57,126 bases of DNA from Actinomycetes bacterium (GTDB lineage: Bacteria; Actinomycetota; Acidimicrobiia; Acidimicrobiales; GCA-2861595). Below the pieces are notes generated by a model. That model was given only the letters and a program-made list of their open reading frames with translations. It was not told where the DNA came from and did not search any database. The translations under genes were made by a program, and so were the position numbers. Below, piece after piece: positions 46,579-55,255 of the stretch (position 1 is the stretch's first letter; each line of letters starts with the position of its first letter). Location: positions 1 through 57,126 of the forward strand of contig JAHFUS010000017.1 of NCBI GenBank assembly GCA_023264975.1, read 5' to 3'.

Positions 46579-49554
46579 ATGGCCTCGCCTCCCGACAGCG
46601 ACGTCGGGGCCCTGGCCCGGCGCATCGCCGAGCTCGGCGCCGGCGAGCGGGCGCGTGTGTTCAACATGTCGTGGGTCAGCGAGCGGATGCTCGGGTGGGC
46701 CATGTCGCACCCGTCGTTCAAGACCCAGCTGTTCCGCTTCGTCGACGTCTTCCCCGCCACCGGCGACGACGCCGACGTCCTGCGCCACATCGACGAGTAT
46801 TTCGAGGGGGCCGGCGCGCCCAAGGTGATGGAGCTGGGCATCGACCTGGCCGAGCGCCTACCCCTCGGGTCCCGGGTCTCGGCCGGTGTGGCCCGCCGGA
46901 ACATCGAGCGCATGGCCGAGCAGTTCATCGTCGGCCCCACGCCGGCCATGGCCATGCCCGGGCTGCACCGCCTGTGGCGCGAGGGGAGCGCCTTCACCGT
47001 CGACCTGCTGGGCGAGAAGACCGTCACCGAGTCCGATGCCGACCGTTACGCGGCGAGGGTCGACGAGCTGCTGCGCACCCTGCTCGACGGCACGTCCGCC
47101 TGGGCGCCGGACGACCACCTCGAGCGCGACGACCTGGGGTCGTTGCCGCGGGCGAACATCAGCATCAAGCCCACCGCCCTGGCGTCGCTCTATTCGCCGC
47201 TCACCCGAGCCGAGGGCCTGGCCCAGGCCCGGGCCCGGCTCCTGCCCGTCCTCGCCCTCGCTGCCGAAGCGGGGGCCTTCGTGTGGTTCGACATGGAGCA
47301 CTACGACGTCAAGGACCTGACTCTCGATCTTTTCCGGGACCTGCTCGACCTCCCGGAGCTGGCGTCGCTGGAGGCGGGTGTCGTGGTACAGGCCTACCTC
47401 AAGGAGTCGAGGGCGGACCTGGCCGACCTGATCGCCTGGGCGGCGACGTCGAAGCGGACCAGCCCCATCGGGGTGCGGCTGGTGAAAGGGGCGTACTGGG
47501 ACTCGGAGTCGATCGTCGCCCAGGCCGAGGGCTGGCCGGCGCCCGTGTTCGCCTACAAGGACGAGACCGACGCCAGCTACGAGCGGTGCGTCCGCCTCCT
47601 GCACGACCACCACGGCACGGTGCGGGCCGCCTTCGCGTCCCACAATCTGCGCTCCCTCGCCTACGCCGTCAGCTACGCCCAGGCCCAGGGCATCCCGGAC
47701 ACGGGCTACGAGCTGCAGATGCTCTACGGGATGGCCGAGCCCATCCAGGCCGCAATCCGTCGGCTCGGCCTGCGCCTGCGGGTCTATGGGCCGGTGGGGG
47801 AGCTGGTGCCGGGGATGGCCTATCTCGTGCGCCGCCTCCTGGAGAACACCTCCAACGAGAGCTTCGTGCGCCATCGCTTCGCCGAGGGCAAGGACCTCGA
47901 CGAGCTCATCGCCCCGCCCCGTGTGTCGCGCCTGCCCGACCCCGGACCGCCGGCCCGCCGCCCGGCCACCGATCCCACGCGCCCCGGTCCCTACGCCCAC
48001 GAGCCTCCGGCCGAGTGGCGCCGGGCGTCGGTGCGGGAGGCGATGGCGGCTGCGGTGGCCGCCGCACCGTCGGCGTTCGGCGCTCCGGTGCCGGCCGTGA
48101 TCGCAGGCAAGCGGGTGCGTACCGGACGCACCATCACCTCGGTCGACCCGAGCGACCCCGAGACGGTCGTGGCCGTCTCGGCATCGTGTGGCCCGCCGGA
48201 AGCCGACGCGGCCATTGCCGCTGCCCTGAGGGCATGGGAGGGCTGGCGGCGCACCCCGGCCCGGGACCGGTCCGCCGTGCTGTTCAAGGCAGCCGAGTGG
48301 CTGCGGGCCAGACGCCCGGAGCTGTGCGCCCTCGAGGTGTTCGAGGCGGGCAAGCCCTGGGCCGAGGCGGACGGCGACGTGTGCGAGGCGATCGACTTCT
48401 GCGAGTACTACGGGCGCCAGATGCTCCGCCTCGACGGCGGGGGCGCTGTCGAGTCGCCGCCGGGCGAGTCGAACACGATGCGGTACCAGGGCAAGGGGAT
48501 CGGCGTCGTCATCGCACCGTGGAACTTCCCCCTCGCCATCCCCACCGGCATGGTGGCGGCGGCGCTGGTGTCAGGGAACGCGGTCATCTTCAAGCCCGCC
48601 GAGCAGACGCCTGCCATCGCCTCCCGGTTGGTCGAGGCGCTGGAGGCGGGCGGGCTGCCGCCGGGCGTGCTCGCCTTCCTTCCCGGCATCGGCGAGGAGG
48701 TCGGCGCCTACCTGGTCGAGCACCCGGACGTCGCCTTCATCGCCTTCACCGGCTCGAAGGACGTCGGGCTGCGGATCAACGCGGCGGCGGCCGCCGTCGC
48801 CCCGGGGCAGCGTCACGTGAAGCGGGTGATCGCCGAGCTCGGCGGCAAGAACGCTCTGGTGGTCGACGCCGACGCCGACCTCGATCAGGCCGTCCCCGCC
48901 ATCGCCACCTCCGCCTTCGGGTACGCCGGCCAGAAGTGCTCGGCCGCCTCCCGGCTCATCGTGGTGGACGCCGTGTTCGACGAGCTGGTCGACCGTCTGG
49001 TGGGCCACACGGTCGGGTTGCCCGCTGGCCACCCCCGCGAGATGGCGGTGAAGGTGGGCCCGCTGATCGACGCCGAGGCGTGCAGGCGGGTGCTTGCCCT
49101 GATCGAACAGGCCCCCGACCAGGGCGACGTGCTCCTGGCCCGCACCGACGTGCCCGCGACCGGGTACTTCGTCGGTCCAGCCATCGTGTCGGTGGCCGAC
49201 ACCTCGTCGGCACTGGCCAGGGACGAGATCTTCGGGCCGGTGCTCACGGTGTTCCGGGCCAAGGACTTCGACGCCGCCATCGCCATCGCCAACGACACCG
49301 ACTTCGCCCTCACGGCGGGGGTCTTCTCCCGCTCACCGGCGCATGTACGGCGCGCCGGCGAGGACCTGCGGGCCGGCAACGTCTACGTGAACCGGGGCAT
49401 CACCGGGGCGGTGGTTGGCCACCAGCCGTTCGGCGGCTACGGCATGTCGGGCGTGGGCTCCAAGGCGGGCGGGCCCGACTACCTGCTCCAGTTCCTCGAT
49501 CCCCGCGTCGTCACCGAGAACACCATGCGCCAGGGGTTCGCCCCGATGTCGTAG
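46579..49554 (+). CDS. putA: Bifunctional proline dehydrogenase / delta-1-pyrroline-5-carboxylate dehydrogenase
   Basis: The 991-residue protein oxidises proline to glutamate in two steps. The FAD proline-dehydrogenase domain spans about 80-450, with SIKPTALASLYSPLTRAEG, VVVQAYLKESRADL, RLVKGAYWDSE and FASHNLRSLAYAV. The aldehyde-dehydrogenase domain spans about 480-970, with GIGVVIAPWNFPLAIPTGMV, the catalytic Glu in IAELGGKNALVV, the catalytic Cys in GYAGQKCSAASRLI (about residue 787) and EIFGPVLTVFRAKDF. The Arg/Pro-rich linker shows no DNA-binding domain, so this is the short PutA form. ATG 46579 lies 6 nt after TATCCT (46567-46572), indicating a leaderless mRNA. Confidence 0.96.
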   Translation: MASPPDSDVGALARRIAELGAGERARVFNMSWVSERMLGWAMSHPSFKTQLFRFVDVFPATGDDADVLRHIDEYFEGAGAPKVMELGIDLAERLPLGSRVSAGVARRNIERMAEQFIVGPTPAMAMPGLHRLWREGSAFTVDLLGEKTVTESDADRYAARVDELLRTLLDGTSAWAPDDHLERDDLGSLPRANISIKPTALASLYSPLTRAEGLAQARARLLPVLALAAEAGAFVWFDMEHYDVKDLTLDLFRDLLDLPELASLEAGVVVQAYLKESRADLADLIAWAATSKRTSPIGVRLVKGAYWDSESIVAQAEGWPAPVFAYKDETDASYERCVRLLHDHHGTVRAAFASHNLRSLAYAVSYAQAQGIPDTGYELQMLYGMAEPIQAAIRRLGLRLRVYGPVGELVPGMAYLVRRLLENTSNESFVRHRFAEGKDLDELIAPPRVSRLPDPGPPARRPATDPTRPGPYAHEPPAEWRRASVREAMAAAVAAAPSAFGAPVPAVIAGKRVRTGRTITSVDPSDPETVVAVSASCGPPEADAAIAAALRAWEGWRRTPARDRSAVLFKAAEWLRARRPELCALEVFEAGKPWAEADGDVCEAIDFCEYYGRQMLRLDGGGAVESPPGESNTMRYQGKGIGVVIAPWNFPLAIPTGMVAAALVSGNAVIFKPAEQTPAIASRLVEALEAGGLPPGVLAFLPGIGEEVGAYLVEHPDVAFIAFTGSKDVGLRINAAAAAVAPGQRHVKRVIAELGGKNALVVDADADLDQAVPAIATSAFGYAGQKCSAASRLIVVDAVFDELVDRLVGHTVGLPAGHPREMAVKVGPLIDAEACRRVLALIEQAPDQGDVLLARTDVPATGYFVGPAIVSVADTSSALARDEIFGPVLTVFRAKDFDAAIAIANDTDFALTAGVFSRSPAHVRRAGEDLRAGNVYVNRGITGAVVGHQPFGGYGMSGVGSKAGGPDYLLQFLDPRVVTENTMRQGFAPMS

Positions 49555-49577
49555 CCCCGTCGACATAGCGTTCCGCC

Positions 49578-50120
49578 ATGCCGCTCTCCACCGGGCCGGT
49601 CGGGCCCTTCCCTCCGGGCGCCGACCCCGATACGTACGACAAGCTGCGGCGCCGGGTCCTGTGGACCATGCCCTACGGGCTGTACGTGGTGGGGAGCCGC
49701 GCCGGCGACCGCCGCAACGCCATGACGCTGAACTGGGTGACCCAACTCTCGTTCGACCCGAAGCTTCTCGGCGTCGCCGTCGAGAACGGGGCCCTCACCA
49801 GCGAGCTGATCGCCGAGGGCGGCGTGTTCAGCCTCAACATCGTCGACCGGGAGGACCGGGCCGTCGTCCGCAAGTTCACCAAGCCGGTGGAGGTCGACAC
49901 GGCGGCCGGCACGCTCAACGGCTTCGGGTTCCACGACGGCGCCACGGGCGCCCCGATCCTCGACATGGCTCTCGCCTACGCCGATTGCGAGGTGCGCCGC
50001 CAGGTGCCGACGGGCAGCCACACCCTGTTCATCGGCGAGGTCGTCGACGCCGGGTTCCAGAAGCCGGAGGACACGGCGCCCCTCCGTATGGAGGACACAC
50101 GCATGATCTACGGCGGATGA
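49578..50120 (+). CDS. Flavin reductase-like FMN-binding protein
   Basis: The 180-residue protein has the flavin-reductase-like split-barrel pattern: YGLYVVGSRAGDRRNAMTLN, WVTQLSFDPKLLGVAVENG, FSLNIVDREDRAVVRKF and a C-terminal HTLFIGEVVDAG. It binds FMN and may reduce flavin or act as an FMN-dependent oxidoreductase. ATG 49578 follows TAGCGT (49566-49571) by 6 nt. It lies 23 bases after putA but has its own leaderless promoter. The thioesterase gene follows 25 bases later, also with its own -10 box. Confidence 0.85.
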   Translation: MPLSTGPVGPFPPGADPDTYDKLRRRVLWTMPYGLYVVGSRAGDRRNAMTLNWVTQLSFDPKLLGVAVENGALTSELIAEGGVFSLNIVDREDRAVVRKFTKPVEVDTAAGTLNGFGFHDGATGAPILDMALAYADCEVRRQVPTGSHTLFIGEVVDAGFQKPEDTAPLRMEDTRMIYGG

Positions 50121-50145
50121 CGGACGCAGGCCCTACCGTGCGCCC

Positions 50146-50637
50146 GTGACTCTCATCCCCTTGGAGAACGCGGCCTGGGGGTTCGCGTCGAACTGCTTTG
50201 TCTGCGAGGCGTCCAACCCCGACGGGCTCGGCATCGCCTTCTTCCACGACACCGACGCCCGCGTCGTCACGGCCGACTTCGTTCTCGACGGCCGCTTCTC
50301 GGGCGCACCGAACTACGTGCACGGTGGCGTAACGCTGGCCGTGCTCGACGAGGCCATGGCCTGGGCCGCCATCGCCCTGGCCGGTTCGTTCGCCCTCACC
50401 CGCTCCTCGACCGCCCGATTCCGCAGGCCGGTCGAGGTGGGCGGCGCGTACCGCGTCGAGGGCCGTCTGGATGGCCGGGACACCGACGGCAGACTCGACC
50501 TCTCGGCCGCCGTCCTCGACGCCGAAGGCCGAACCTGCGTCGAGGCCCGGGCCGAGTTCGTGCCGATGGATGCCGAGCGGGCCGGCGCCGCCATCGGCAC
50601 CGTCGCCGGCGACGCCGCCCGATTCGTGGCCGGATGA
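50146..50637 (+). CDS. PaaI-type hotdog thioesterase
   Basis: The 163-residue protein has the hotdog-fold signature NYVHGGVTLAVLDEAMAWAA, with the usual catalytic Gly-Gly/Asp or Glu environment, plus CFVCEASNPDGLGIAFF at the N-terminus and RFRRPVEVGGAYRVEGRL. PaaI-type enzymes hydrolyse acyl- or phenylacetyl-CoA thioesters. GTG 50146 follows TACCGT (50134-50139) by 6 nt, so a leaderless mRNA is likely. The stop overlaps the RNase D start (ATGA). Confidence 0.85.
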   Translation: MTLIPLENAAWGFASNCFVCEASNPDGLGIAFFHDTDARVVTADFVLDGRFSGAPNYVHGGVTLAVLDEAMAWAAIALAGSFALTRSSTARFRRPVEVGGAYRVEGRLDGRDTDGRLDLSAAVLDAEGRTCVEARAEFVPMDAERAGAAIGTVAGDAARFVAG

Positions 50638-51824
50638 GTCCCGAACCGCGCTGGGTCGACGAAGCCCCGGCCTTGGAGAAGCTCATCGAGGAGCTGCTCC
50701 AGGCGGAGGCCTATGCGGTGGACACCGAATTCCACCGCGAGCGCACCTACTACCCCCACCTCGATCTCGTGCAGATCGCCTGGGACGGCGGACTGGCCCT
50801 GGTCGACCCGCTGGCCCTCGACCTCATGCCCCTGTCGGCTGTCCTCGACGGTCCGGGCCTGGCCGTGCTGCACGCCGCCGATCAGGACCTCGAGGTCCTG
50901 CGGGCCTCGTGCGGCACCGTCCCGAGCCGATTGTTCGACACGCAGCAGGCGGCGGGGTTCCTCGGCATGTCGTCGCCATCGCTCCAGTCACTGGTGGAGC
51001 GCTTCCTCGGCGTCCGCCTGAAGAAGGGCGACCGCCTGGCCGACTGGACCCGCCGGCCCCTGGGCCCCGACCAGCGGGCCTACGCAGCGGCTGACGTGGA
51101 GCACCTGCTCGCGTTGCATACGACCCTCACCGAGCAGCTCGCCGCTCGTGGGCGCCTGGTCTGGGCCGAGCAGGAGTGCGAGCTGGCCCGGGTCCAGCAG
51201 CGGGGACCCACCGACCCTGACACCGCGTGGTGGCGCCAGCGCGACTCGCGCTCGCTGCGGGGCCGCTCCATCGGCGTGGCCCAGGAGGTGGCCGCATGGC
51301 GCGAGCGCCGGGCCATGGCCCTCGACCTGCCGCCCCGCTTCGTGCTCCCCGACCTGGCCATGGCCGCCATCGCCCAGCGCCCCCCGAGGTCGGCGGCCGA
51401 CCTGGCCAATGTGCGCGGCCTCGAGGGGAGGCACCTCAAAGGCCCCATGCTGGACGAGATCCTGGCCGCGGTGGAGCGGGGTCGGGCCCTGCCGATGGAA
51501 TCGGTGCGCCGGCCGCCGGCCGACGAGCTGGACCGCTCGCTGCGGCCGGCGGTGGCGCTGGTGTCCGCCTGGGTGGCGCAGCTGGCCTCGGACCTGGAGG
51601 TCGACCCGGCGCTGCTCGCCACGCGGTCCGACGTGCAGAGCTTCCTCCGCAACGACGACGGGGCCCGCCTCAGCGAGGGTTGGCGCCAGCAGTTGGTGGG
51701 AGAGCCGGTCCGGCGACTGGTGAAAGGCGAGGCGACCCTCGCCTTCGAGGGCGGCCACCTTGTGCTCGAGGACCGTGTGCGCCGGTCAGCGGGCTCGCCG
51801 CCGACGCCCGGCCCCGGGGACTGA
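50634..51824 (+). CDS. rnd: Ribonuclease D
   Basis: This 396-residue DEDDy 3'-5' exoribonuclease trims tRNA and other small RNA ends. Exo motifs: AVDTEFHRERTYYPHLDLV (I), LHAADQDLEVLRASC (II) and AYAAADVEHLLALH (III with Tyr). An HRDC domain follows at about 215-290 (ALDLPPRFVLPDLAMAAIAQ and LANVRGLEGRHLKGP). ATG 50634 overlaps the thioesterase stop (ATGA). The convergent zinc-motif membrane protein ends 9 bases after this gene. Confidence 0.93.
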   Translation: MSPEPRWVDEAPALEKLIEELLQAEAYAVDTEFHRERTYYPHLDLVQIAWDGGLALVDPLALDLMPLSAVLDGPGLAVLHAADQDLEVLRASCGTVPSRLFDTQQAAGFLGMSSPSLQSLVERFLGVRLKKGDRLADWTRRPLGPDQRAYAAADVEHLLALHTTLTEQLAARGRLVWAEQECELARVQQRGPTDPDTAWWRQRDSRSLRGRSIGVAQEVAAWRERRAMALDLPPRFVLPDLAMAAIAQRPPRSAADLANVRGLEGRHLKGPMLDEILAAVERGRALPMESVRRPPADELDRSLRPAVALVSAWVAQLASDLEVDPALLATRSDVQSFLRNDDGARLSEGWRQQLVGEPVRRLVKGEATLAFEGGHLVLEDRVRRSAGSPPTPGPGD

Positions 51825-51833
51825 CCGGACTGC

Positions 51834-52544
51834 TCAGCTGCGGAGGCCGGCGGACTCGGTGAGGCGGACGGTGATGCCCAGCCCGCTGCCGGCGTGCAGC
51901 TCGGCCAGCTGGGGCAGGACGCCGTCGGGGATGTCGTATACGAGGCCGGTCAGCACCTCGGCGCCGGGATTCATCTGCTGGAAGTTGGTGAAGGCGCCGT
52001 TGCCCTCGCCCTCGTTGTAGAGCGCGGTGGCGGCCTCATCCGGAGCGAAGCGGCGGCGCTGGGCGTCGAGCAGCTGCTGGAGGCGGCCGACGAACGACGC
52101 CGGCTGGGTGCCCGAGTTCGTGGCCTTGAACTCGAGGAGGCAGTAGCGGCCCAGGGCGGTCTTCTTCCGGTCGCCCTCACCGACCTCCTCGGCACCGCAG
52201 TCGAACCTCGTCACCACGAAGGTGAGGGCGCCGTCGCGGGCGGGTTGGCCGATGCCGGGCTGGGTGGGCCCGCGGTTGCCCTTCGCCGGGAGGTCGTCGG
52301 AGCCCGAGTCGCTGGTGAATAGCTTGAGCGAGACCCCGAGCAGCACCAGCAGCACCCCGACGACGAGGGCGGGCACCAGGATCGAGTTGCGGTCGCCACC
52401 GCCTTTGCCGGGGACACAGGTACGGCACTTCTGGCCGACCTCGGTCCACACCAGGCACTTCGTGCACGAGGGCCTTCCGCACTGCGCACAGGTGAGGTGG
52501 GTCGGGGTGTGGTGCTTCTCGCAGCGCAGTTCGGTGGTGGCCAC
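51834..52544 (-). CDS. Membrane protein with zinc-binding N-terminus and DUF4352-like exported domain
   Basis: GTG 52544, 236 residues. The N-terminal 45 residues hold four Cys pairs or Cys/His (CEKHHTPTHLTCAQCGRPSC, then TKCLVW and CRTCVPG), a B-box-like cytosolic zinc module. A span (SILVPALVVGVLLVLLGVSL) leads to an exported domain with GRYCLLEFKATNSGTQPASF and FAPDEAATALYNEGEGNG, which matches the DUF4352/telokin-like immunoglobulin fold. The pairing of a B-box-like zinc motif with an anchored exported domain occurs widely in actinobacteria. The function is unknown. Confidence 0.75.
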   Translation of the reverse strand: MATTELRCEKHHTPTHLTCAQCGRPSCTKCLVWTEVGQKCRTCVPGKGGGDRNSILVPALVVGVLLVLLGVSLKLFTSDSGSDDLPAKGNRGPTQPGIGQPARDGALTFVVTRFDCGAEEVGEGDRKKTALGRYCLLEFKATNSGTQPASFVGRLQQLLDAQRRRFAPDEAATALYNEGEGNGAFTNFQQMNPGAEVLTGLVYDIPDGVLPQLAELHAGSGLGITVRLTESAGLRS

Positions 52545-52680
52545 GGTCGGCCTAGGCCGTCGCTCGGACGCCGCAAAAGATGCGAACTGTCGCCGTACGC
52601 GGCCACAGCCGGAGACTCGCCATAGAGGCGAAGGGTAATCCAGCGGCGGTTCTGGCGCCTGCCTTTCCGGCGGTAGGTTG

Positions 52681-52905
52681 TCAGTCCTCCTTGGCGCGGA
52701 GGTCGACACGCAGTGTGAGGATCCCGTCCTCGATCGCGCCCTCCGCGTCCGCGAGCATGGCGTAGTCGAGGTAGTCGGTCTTGGCCTGCTCGATGAAACG
52801 GCGGCGGTCGGGCCCCTCGACGGGAGGCACGCCACGGCTGCGGACCGCCTTTGCCCGTTCCCGGAACCGCCCGATCATCGCTTGGACGTCGAACTCTTCG
52901 GCCAT
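52681..52905 (-). CDS. Conserved hypothetical protein, 74 aa
   Basis: The 74-residue soluble acidic/basic helical protein has FDVQAMIGRFRERAKAVRSR, RRRFIEQAKTDYLDYAMLAD, and a final short strand (DGILTLRVDLR). ATG 52905 follows TAGGGT (52912-52917 on the opposite strand) by exactly 6 nt, supporting a leaderless gene. No domain was recognised. The promoter lies back to back with that of the small zinc-motif protein at 52995. Confidence 0.65.
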   Translation of the reverse strand: MAEEFDVQAMIGRFRERAKAVRSRGVPPVEGPDRRRFIEQAKTDYLDYAMLADAEGAIEDGILTLRVDLRAKED

Positions 52906-52994
52906 GGCGAAACCCTACCGGGCCGGTCCGGCGCCTGGTCGCCCACTTGCTACCATGTGCCCCCCAACGCTTGTGGACATCGGGGGGGTTGCAC

Positions 52995-53168
52995 GTGAAG
53001 AAGGGACGCCACCGGCGGTTCGAGGAAGCCCGCGCGTTCAAGCTGCGTACCACCGAGTCCACACCGGAGCCCTGTGCCGAGTGCGGCGCCGCGCCCGACG
53101 ACGAGCATGCAGCATGGTGTCTGGCGACCGAGGACGAGGGCAGCATCGACGTGGCGGACGACCACTGA
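52995..53168 (+). CDS. Small protein with zinc-finger-like Cys motif, 57 aa
   Basis: GTG 52995 lies 7-8 nt after a G-run (ggggggg) that can act as a Shine-Dalgarno. TACCAT at 52951-52956 may be the -10 box. The 57-residue product starts KKGRHRRFEEARAFKLR (basic) and contains CAECGAAPDDEHAAWC, a Cys-rich knuckle with an acidic tail (EDEGSIDVADDH). It may bind zinc. The function is unknown. It overlaps the probable start of the TIM-barrel gene. Confidence 0.5.
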   Translation: MKKGRHRRFEEARAFKLRTTESTPEPCAECGAAPDDEHAAWCLATEDEGSIDVADDH

Positions 53169-54409
53169 GGGTTTCCGGGACTCCCGCCACAGCAAGGCCG
53201 GGGGGTCGGGGGCTCCGGCGCCTCTGCGCGTCGGTCACCCTCCTCTTCGTCACGTCCGTACTGGCGGTGACCGCCCACGACGCGCCCGTGGTGACCGCGG
53301 TGGCCGAGGCGGCGGAGATCGGGCCCGCGCCGCTCACGGCCGCAGCTGTGCCCGAGAGCGCCACCGCTCCCGCCCCTTCCACCATTGGGGCCACCGCTGC
53401 TCCCACGGGCGAGGCCACCACCACCACCGCTCCTGCGGCGCCCTCCTCCACCGCCACGGCGGCTGTCGCCCGGGGCGCCACGGAGAGGGCGGCCGTGTCC
53501 GCCACCACGGCGGACACCCTGCTGCCGCCCATCACCATCCCGCTGCTGTCCCCTCCGGCGACCCCTCCGGCCCCGCCCGTACCCGCTTCATCGGCGTCCG
53601 CCGGCGGCATGGCTCCCTACCTGGGCCTCGGCACCTGGGTCGACGCCTACGACTGGAGCATCCTGTACTCCAAGGGCAAGCCCACGGTCGGGCGGGCCCA
53701 CGTCAACGCCATGGTCGCGGCAGGCGTGCAGACGCTCTACCTCCAGGCGTCGAAGCACGACGCCCCGACCGACGTGCTCGAGCCCGAGCTGCTGCAGTCG
53801 ATCATCGACACCGCCCACGGCAAGGGCATCCGGGTGGTGGTGTGGTACCTGCCCACCCTGGTCGACACCGGGGCCGACCTTCGCCGCATCAGGGCGGTGG
53901 CCGGTCTGCGCAACATCGACGGAATCGCCATCGACATCGAGGCCCGCAACATCGCCGACGTGGCCGAGCGCAACCGGCGCCTCGTCGACCTGAGCGGCGC
54001 CGTGCGGCGGGAGCTGCCCGGGCGCACCATCGGCGCCATCGTGCTCCCGCCGGCGGTGTTGGAGGTCGTCAACCGGAACTTCTGGCCGAACTTCCCCTAC
54101 CGCGGGATCGCCCCGTTCTACGACGTGTGGATGACGATGGGGTACTGGACCAACCGCACCGCCGCGTCCGGCTACCGCAACGCCTACAGGTACACCAAGG
54201 AGAACGTCGACCGGTTGCGCAACAACCTGGGCCTGCCCAACGCCCCGGTCCACCCCATCGGCGGCATCGGGAACCGCACCTCGGCGGCCGATATCGAAGG
54301 ATTCAAGCGGGCCGTCACCGCCGTGCACGGCATCGGCGGCAGCATCTACGACTGGCAGACCACGGCCGCGCCGCTGTGGGACCACCTGCGCCCGATGCGC
54401 CTGCGCTGA
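53114..54409 (+). CDS. Secreted TIM-barrel glycosidase-like protein
   Basis: The start is uncertain: ATG 53114 gives a 431-residue protein with a signal peptide (SVTLLFVTSVLAVTAHDAP) after an N-terminal region of about 36 residues. A Thr/Ala/Pro-rich linker of about 100 residues follows. The C-terminal about 260 residues look like an (alpha/beta)8 barrel. Strands end in GLGTWVDAYDW, MVAAGVQTLYLQASKH, GIRVVVWYLPTLVD, IDGIAIDIEARNIADV, IGAIVLPP, IAPFYDVWMTMGYW and HPIGGIGNR. The Asp-Ile-Glu at the end of strand 4 could be catalytic. It resembles GH-like or DUF4015-like putative glycosidases. The substrate is unknown; a cell-wall or capsule polymer is plausible. Confidence 0.6.
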   Translation: MVSGDRGRGQHRRGGRPLRVSGTPATARPGGRGLRRLCASVTLLFVTSVLAVTAHDAPVVTAVAEAAEIGPAPLTAAAVPESATAPAPSTIGATAAPTGEATTTTAPAAPSSTATAAVARGATERAAVSATTADTLLPPITIPLLSPPATPPAPPVPASSASAGGMAPYLGLGTWVDAYDWSILYSKGKPTVGRAHVNAMVAAGVQTLYLQASKHDAPTDVLEPELLQSIIDTAHGKGIRVVVWYLPTLVDTGADLRRIRAVAGLRNIDGIAIDIEARNIADVAERNRRLVDLSGAVRRELPGRTIGAIVLPPAVLEVVNRNFWPNFPYRGIAPFYDVWMTMGYWTNRTAASGYRNAYRYTKENVDRLRNNLGLPNAPVHPIGGIGNRTSAADIEGFKRAVTAVHGIGGSIYDWQTTAAPLWDHLRPMRLR

Positions 54410-54517
54410 GCGGATGCGCCCGGCTCGCGGGGCCGGCGGAATTCCGGCGTCGTGTCCCCGGATTACGGGGGCTGATGCAGGCAGAACCTGCGCCGGCGGA
54501 TCGGTGGCACCCGGCGA

Positions 54518-55255
54518 TCAGCGGGCCCGCACCGCCGGGTGGGGGAGCGGTACCCACGGACCCGTCACGCGCGAGGCGAGGTACTCGACCAGGCGCTGGT
54601 ACGGCGCCTCGCCCACCAGCTCGATGATCTCGTCGCGCATCTCCTGGTACACGGGCCGGTGACCGACGAACGCCTCCGGCGACTCGGTGCACCACCAGTG
54701 GAACTCGTGGCCGCCCGCGCCCCAGTGGCGGCGGTCCCACTGGCGGACGGTGGTGGTGACGTGGCCGTCGTCCTCCGTCGCGTCCTCCCGGCGCAGCGGC
54801 AGCTGCCAGCACACGTTGGGCTTGAGGTCGAGGGGCCGCTCGGCCTGCTGGACCGCACCAACGTGCAGGGCGCAGCCCACCCCGCCCGCAAAGCCGACGC
54901 GGTTGAGGAAGATGCACGCCCCCTGCACCATCCGGGTCACTGTGCCGCCGGCCGGGTCGGTCTTGGAAATGCCCCGGCGGCGGCCCTCGGCCCGGAACTG
55001 CCACTGGCCGGCGGTGAGGGTGGCGGCGGCGGCGGAGACGCGGGCCACGTCGTCGTCATCGGTGAAGTGGGCCCCGTAGGAGCAGCACCCCTGCACCAGT
55101 TCGGACGCCGGCCCGGTGAGCACGCCCTTGCACCCTCGCCCGAAGATGCAGGTCCACGGGCTCAGCAGAAACGTCACGTCGAAGACCCACGTCCGCTCCT
55201 CCTCGTCGTCCTCGAAGCTGAGCCACTCATGGGGCGTGCTGCCGGCGTCGATCAC
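54518..55255 (-). CDS. Cysteine-rich conserved hypothetical protein
   Basis: GTG 55255 overlaps the stop of the M20 peptidase gene (GTGA). The 245-residue protein has a Cys-rich core: WTCIFGRGCKGVLTG, LVQGCCSYGAHF, QGACIFLN, VGCALHVGA and NVCWQLPLRR. This is a pattern of 7-8 Cys suited to a zinc or iron-sulfur cofactor. Two His/Trp motifs follow (WGAGGHEFHWWCTESPEAF). Proteins of this kind occur in actinobacteria and are superficially like the YkgJ/DUF3109 group; the function is unknown. It is cotranscribed with the peptidase. Confidence 0.65.
   Translation of the reverse strand: MIDAGSTPHEWLSFEDDEEERTWVFDVTFLLSPWTCIFGRGCKGVLTGPASELVQGCCSYGAHFTDDDDVARVSAAAATLTAGQWQFRAEGRRRGISKTDPAGGTVTRMVQGACIFLNRVGFAGGVGCALHVGAVQQAERPLDLKPNVCWQLPLRREDATEDDGHVTTTVRQWDRRHWGAGGHEFHWWCTESPEAFVGHRPVYQEMRDEIIELVGEAPYQRLVEYLASRVTGPWVPLPHPAVRAR

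Noticed and set aside
46671-49568. Long overlapping plus-strand frame within putA
   Set aside because: It is Arg/Gly/Pro-rich without any motif and overlaps a clear PutA. It is a typical result of high GC content.
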